Shown one piece after another: positions 63,705 to 64,000 of a stretch of DNA of 64,000 nt (within the stretch, counting starts at the first letter, position 1; every line of letters begins with the position of its first letter). A model generated the notes under the pieces. It did not search any database. It was not told the origin of the DNA and worked only from the letters and a program-made list of their open reading frames with translations. The stretch spans positions 992,001 through 1,056,000 of the forward strand of contig NZ_FONZ01000001.1 of assembly GCF_900113055.1 (NCBI RefSeq), in the 5' to 3' direction. The translations under genes were made by a program, and so were the position numbers. The DNA comes from Flavimobilis marinus. Its GTDB lineage: Bacteria > Actinomycetota > Actinomycetes > Actinomycetales > Cellulomonadaceae.

Positions 63705-64000
63705 TCAGCTCGCGGGGCCGACCCCGACGGGCTCGGCCTCGGCGCCGTCCGACTTCTCGCCGGCCGCGATGCCAGCGCGCAGGCGCGCGGCGAGACCCGC
63801 GTCGACCTGGCCCCAGTACCAGAAGAAGCGCTCGCGCACCTCGGGGACCGTGATCCCGGAGCCCTGCCCGACGAGCGTCTCGATGAACCGCTCGCGGGCG
63901 GCGTCGTCGAACACCTCGCGGTACAGCGTGCCGGCCTGGTTGAAGTCGCCGTCCTCGGAGCGCAGGGTCTGCGCGGCGCGCACGAGCTCGCCGTCCGACT
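63705..64000 (-). CDS. Catalase, C-terminal part (gene runs off the window)
   Basis: The last 98 residues of a heme catalase. The DFNQAGTLYREVFDDAARERFIETLVGQG and RERFFWYWGQVDAGLAARLRAGI segments match the end of clade-type monofunctional catalases, which degrade hydrogen peroxide. The heme and active-site regions lie beyond position 64000, so completeness cannot be judged. A short Ala/Glu/Pro tail ends the protein. Confidence 0.8.
   Translation of the reverse strand, partial: SDGELVRAAQTLRSEDGDFNQAGTLYREVFDDAARERFIETLVGQGSGITVPEVRERFFWYWGQVDAGLAARLRAGIAAGEKSDGAEAEPVGVGPAS

Noticed and set aside
1-64000. tRNA, rRNA, CRISPR arrays, insertion sequences, riboswitches and attachment sites.
   Set aside because: None seen on reading either strand: no transposase or integrase motifs, no regularly spaced repeats, and no tRNA-like cloverleaf was recognised. 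A covariance-model scan would be needed to exclude small structured RNAs.

Overview
This window is high-GC actinobacterial chromosome with no mobile, phage or CRISPR content. The gene set and order (a complete dcw cluster with mraZ, DivIVA/Wag31, SepF and YggT; lexA beside a LysM gene and nrdR; a his operon containing priA) point to Micrococcales. A Cellulomonadaceae-like organism is my best guess. MurE carries a non-DNPR specificity motif, which fits an L-Lys or L-Orn peptidoglycan, but no species can be named from this alone.

Layout. 1-1.7 kb: end of a glutamate-type ABC importer (gluA, gluB, minus strand). 1.8-6.3 kb: miaB, two tandem YbjN-like genes on the other strand, miaA and dapF. 6.3-12.1 kb: a methyltransferase and a small P-loop protein (minus), then hflX, an Fe-S DinG-type helicase and L-lactate dehydrogenase. 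12.1-14.0 kb: lexA diverging from a LysM cell-division-suppressor-like gene with three LexA boxes between them, then nrdR. 14.1-20.8 kb: serA, a HelD/HelR-type RNA polymerase motor ATPase, a CHASE3 sensor kinase with a single-domain response regulator, and a PAC2 protein. 20.9-24.0 kb: a spermidine-synthase-like protein, then an SOS-boxed HEPN-protein/dinB operon and a DUF3040 membrane protein. 24.1-28.5 kb: moxR, DUF58 and transglutaminase genes as one minus-strand operon. 28.9-48 kb: the division and cell-wall cluster mraZ-rsmH-ftsL-ftsI-murE-murF-mraY-murD-ftsW-murG-murC-ftsQ-ftsZ-pgeF-sepF-yggT-divIVA, then a TraR/DksA zinc-finger gene. 48-54 kb: lspA, rluD-type synthase, GNAT and dnaE, then an F420/FMN-type oxidoreductase. 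54-63 kb: histidine biosynthesis (hisD; hisC-hisB-hypothetical-hisH-priA-sseB) with an inserted minus-strand RecQ helicase fused to a phosphoribosyltransferase-like tail. The right end has a DUF1844 gene and the C-terminal part of a catalase.

How it works together. Most operons are chained by 4-base ATGA/GTGA overlaps, implying translational coupling. At least 16 genes that head transcripts have a TANNNT-like -10 hexamer whose last base lies 6-8 nt before the start codon, so leaderless transcription looks like the commonest promoter mode here. Two LexA-controlled loci (lexA/LysM and HEPN-dinB) form a local SOS module next to the division cluster. The most interesting candidates for new biology are the SOS-boxed HEPN protein with an R-x5-H motif coupled to Pol IV, the RecQ-phosphoribosyltransferase fusion, and the palindrome-bearing AT-rich leader of ftsZ. 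Promoter, operator and terminator calls are by eye; no searches were run.
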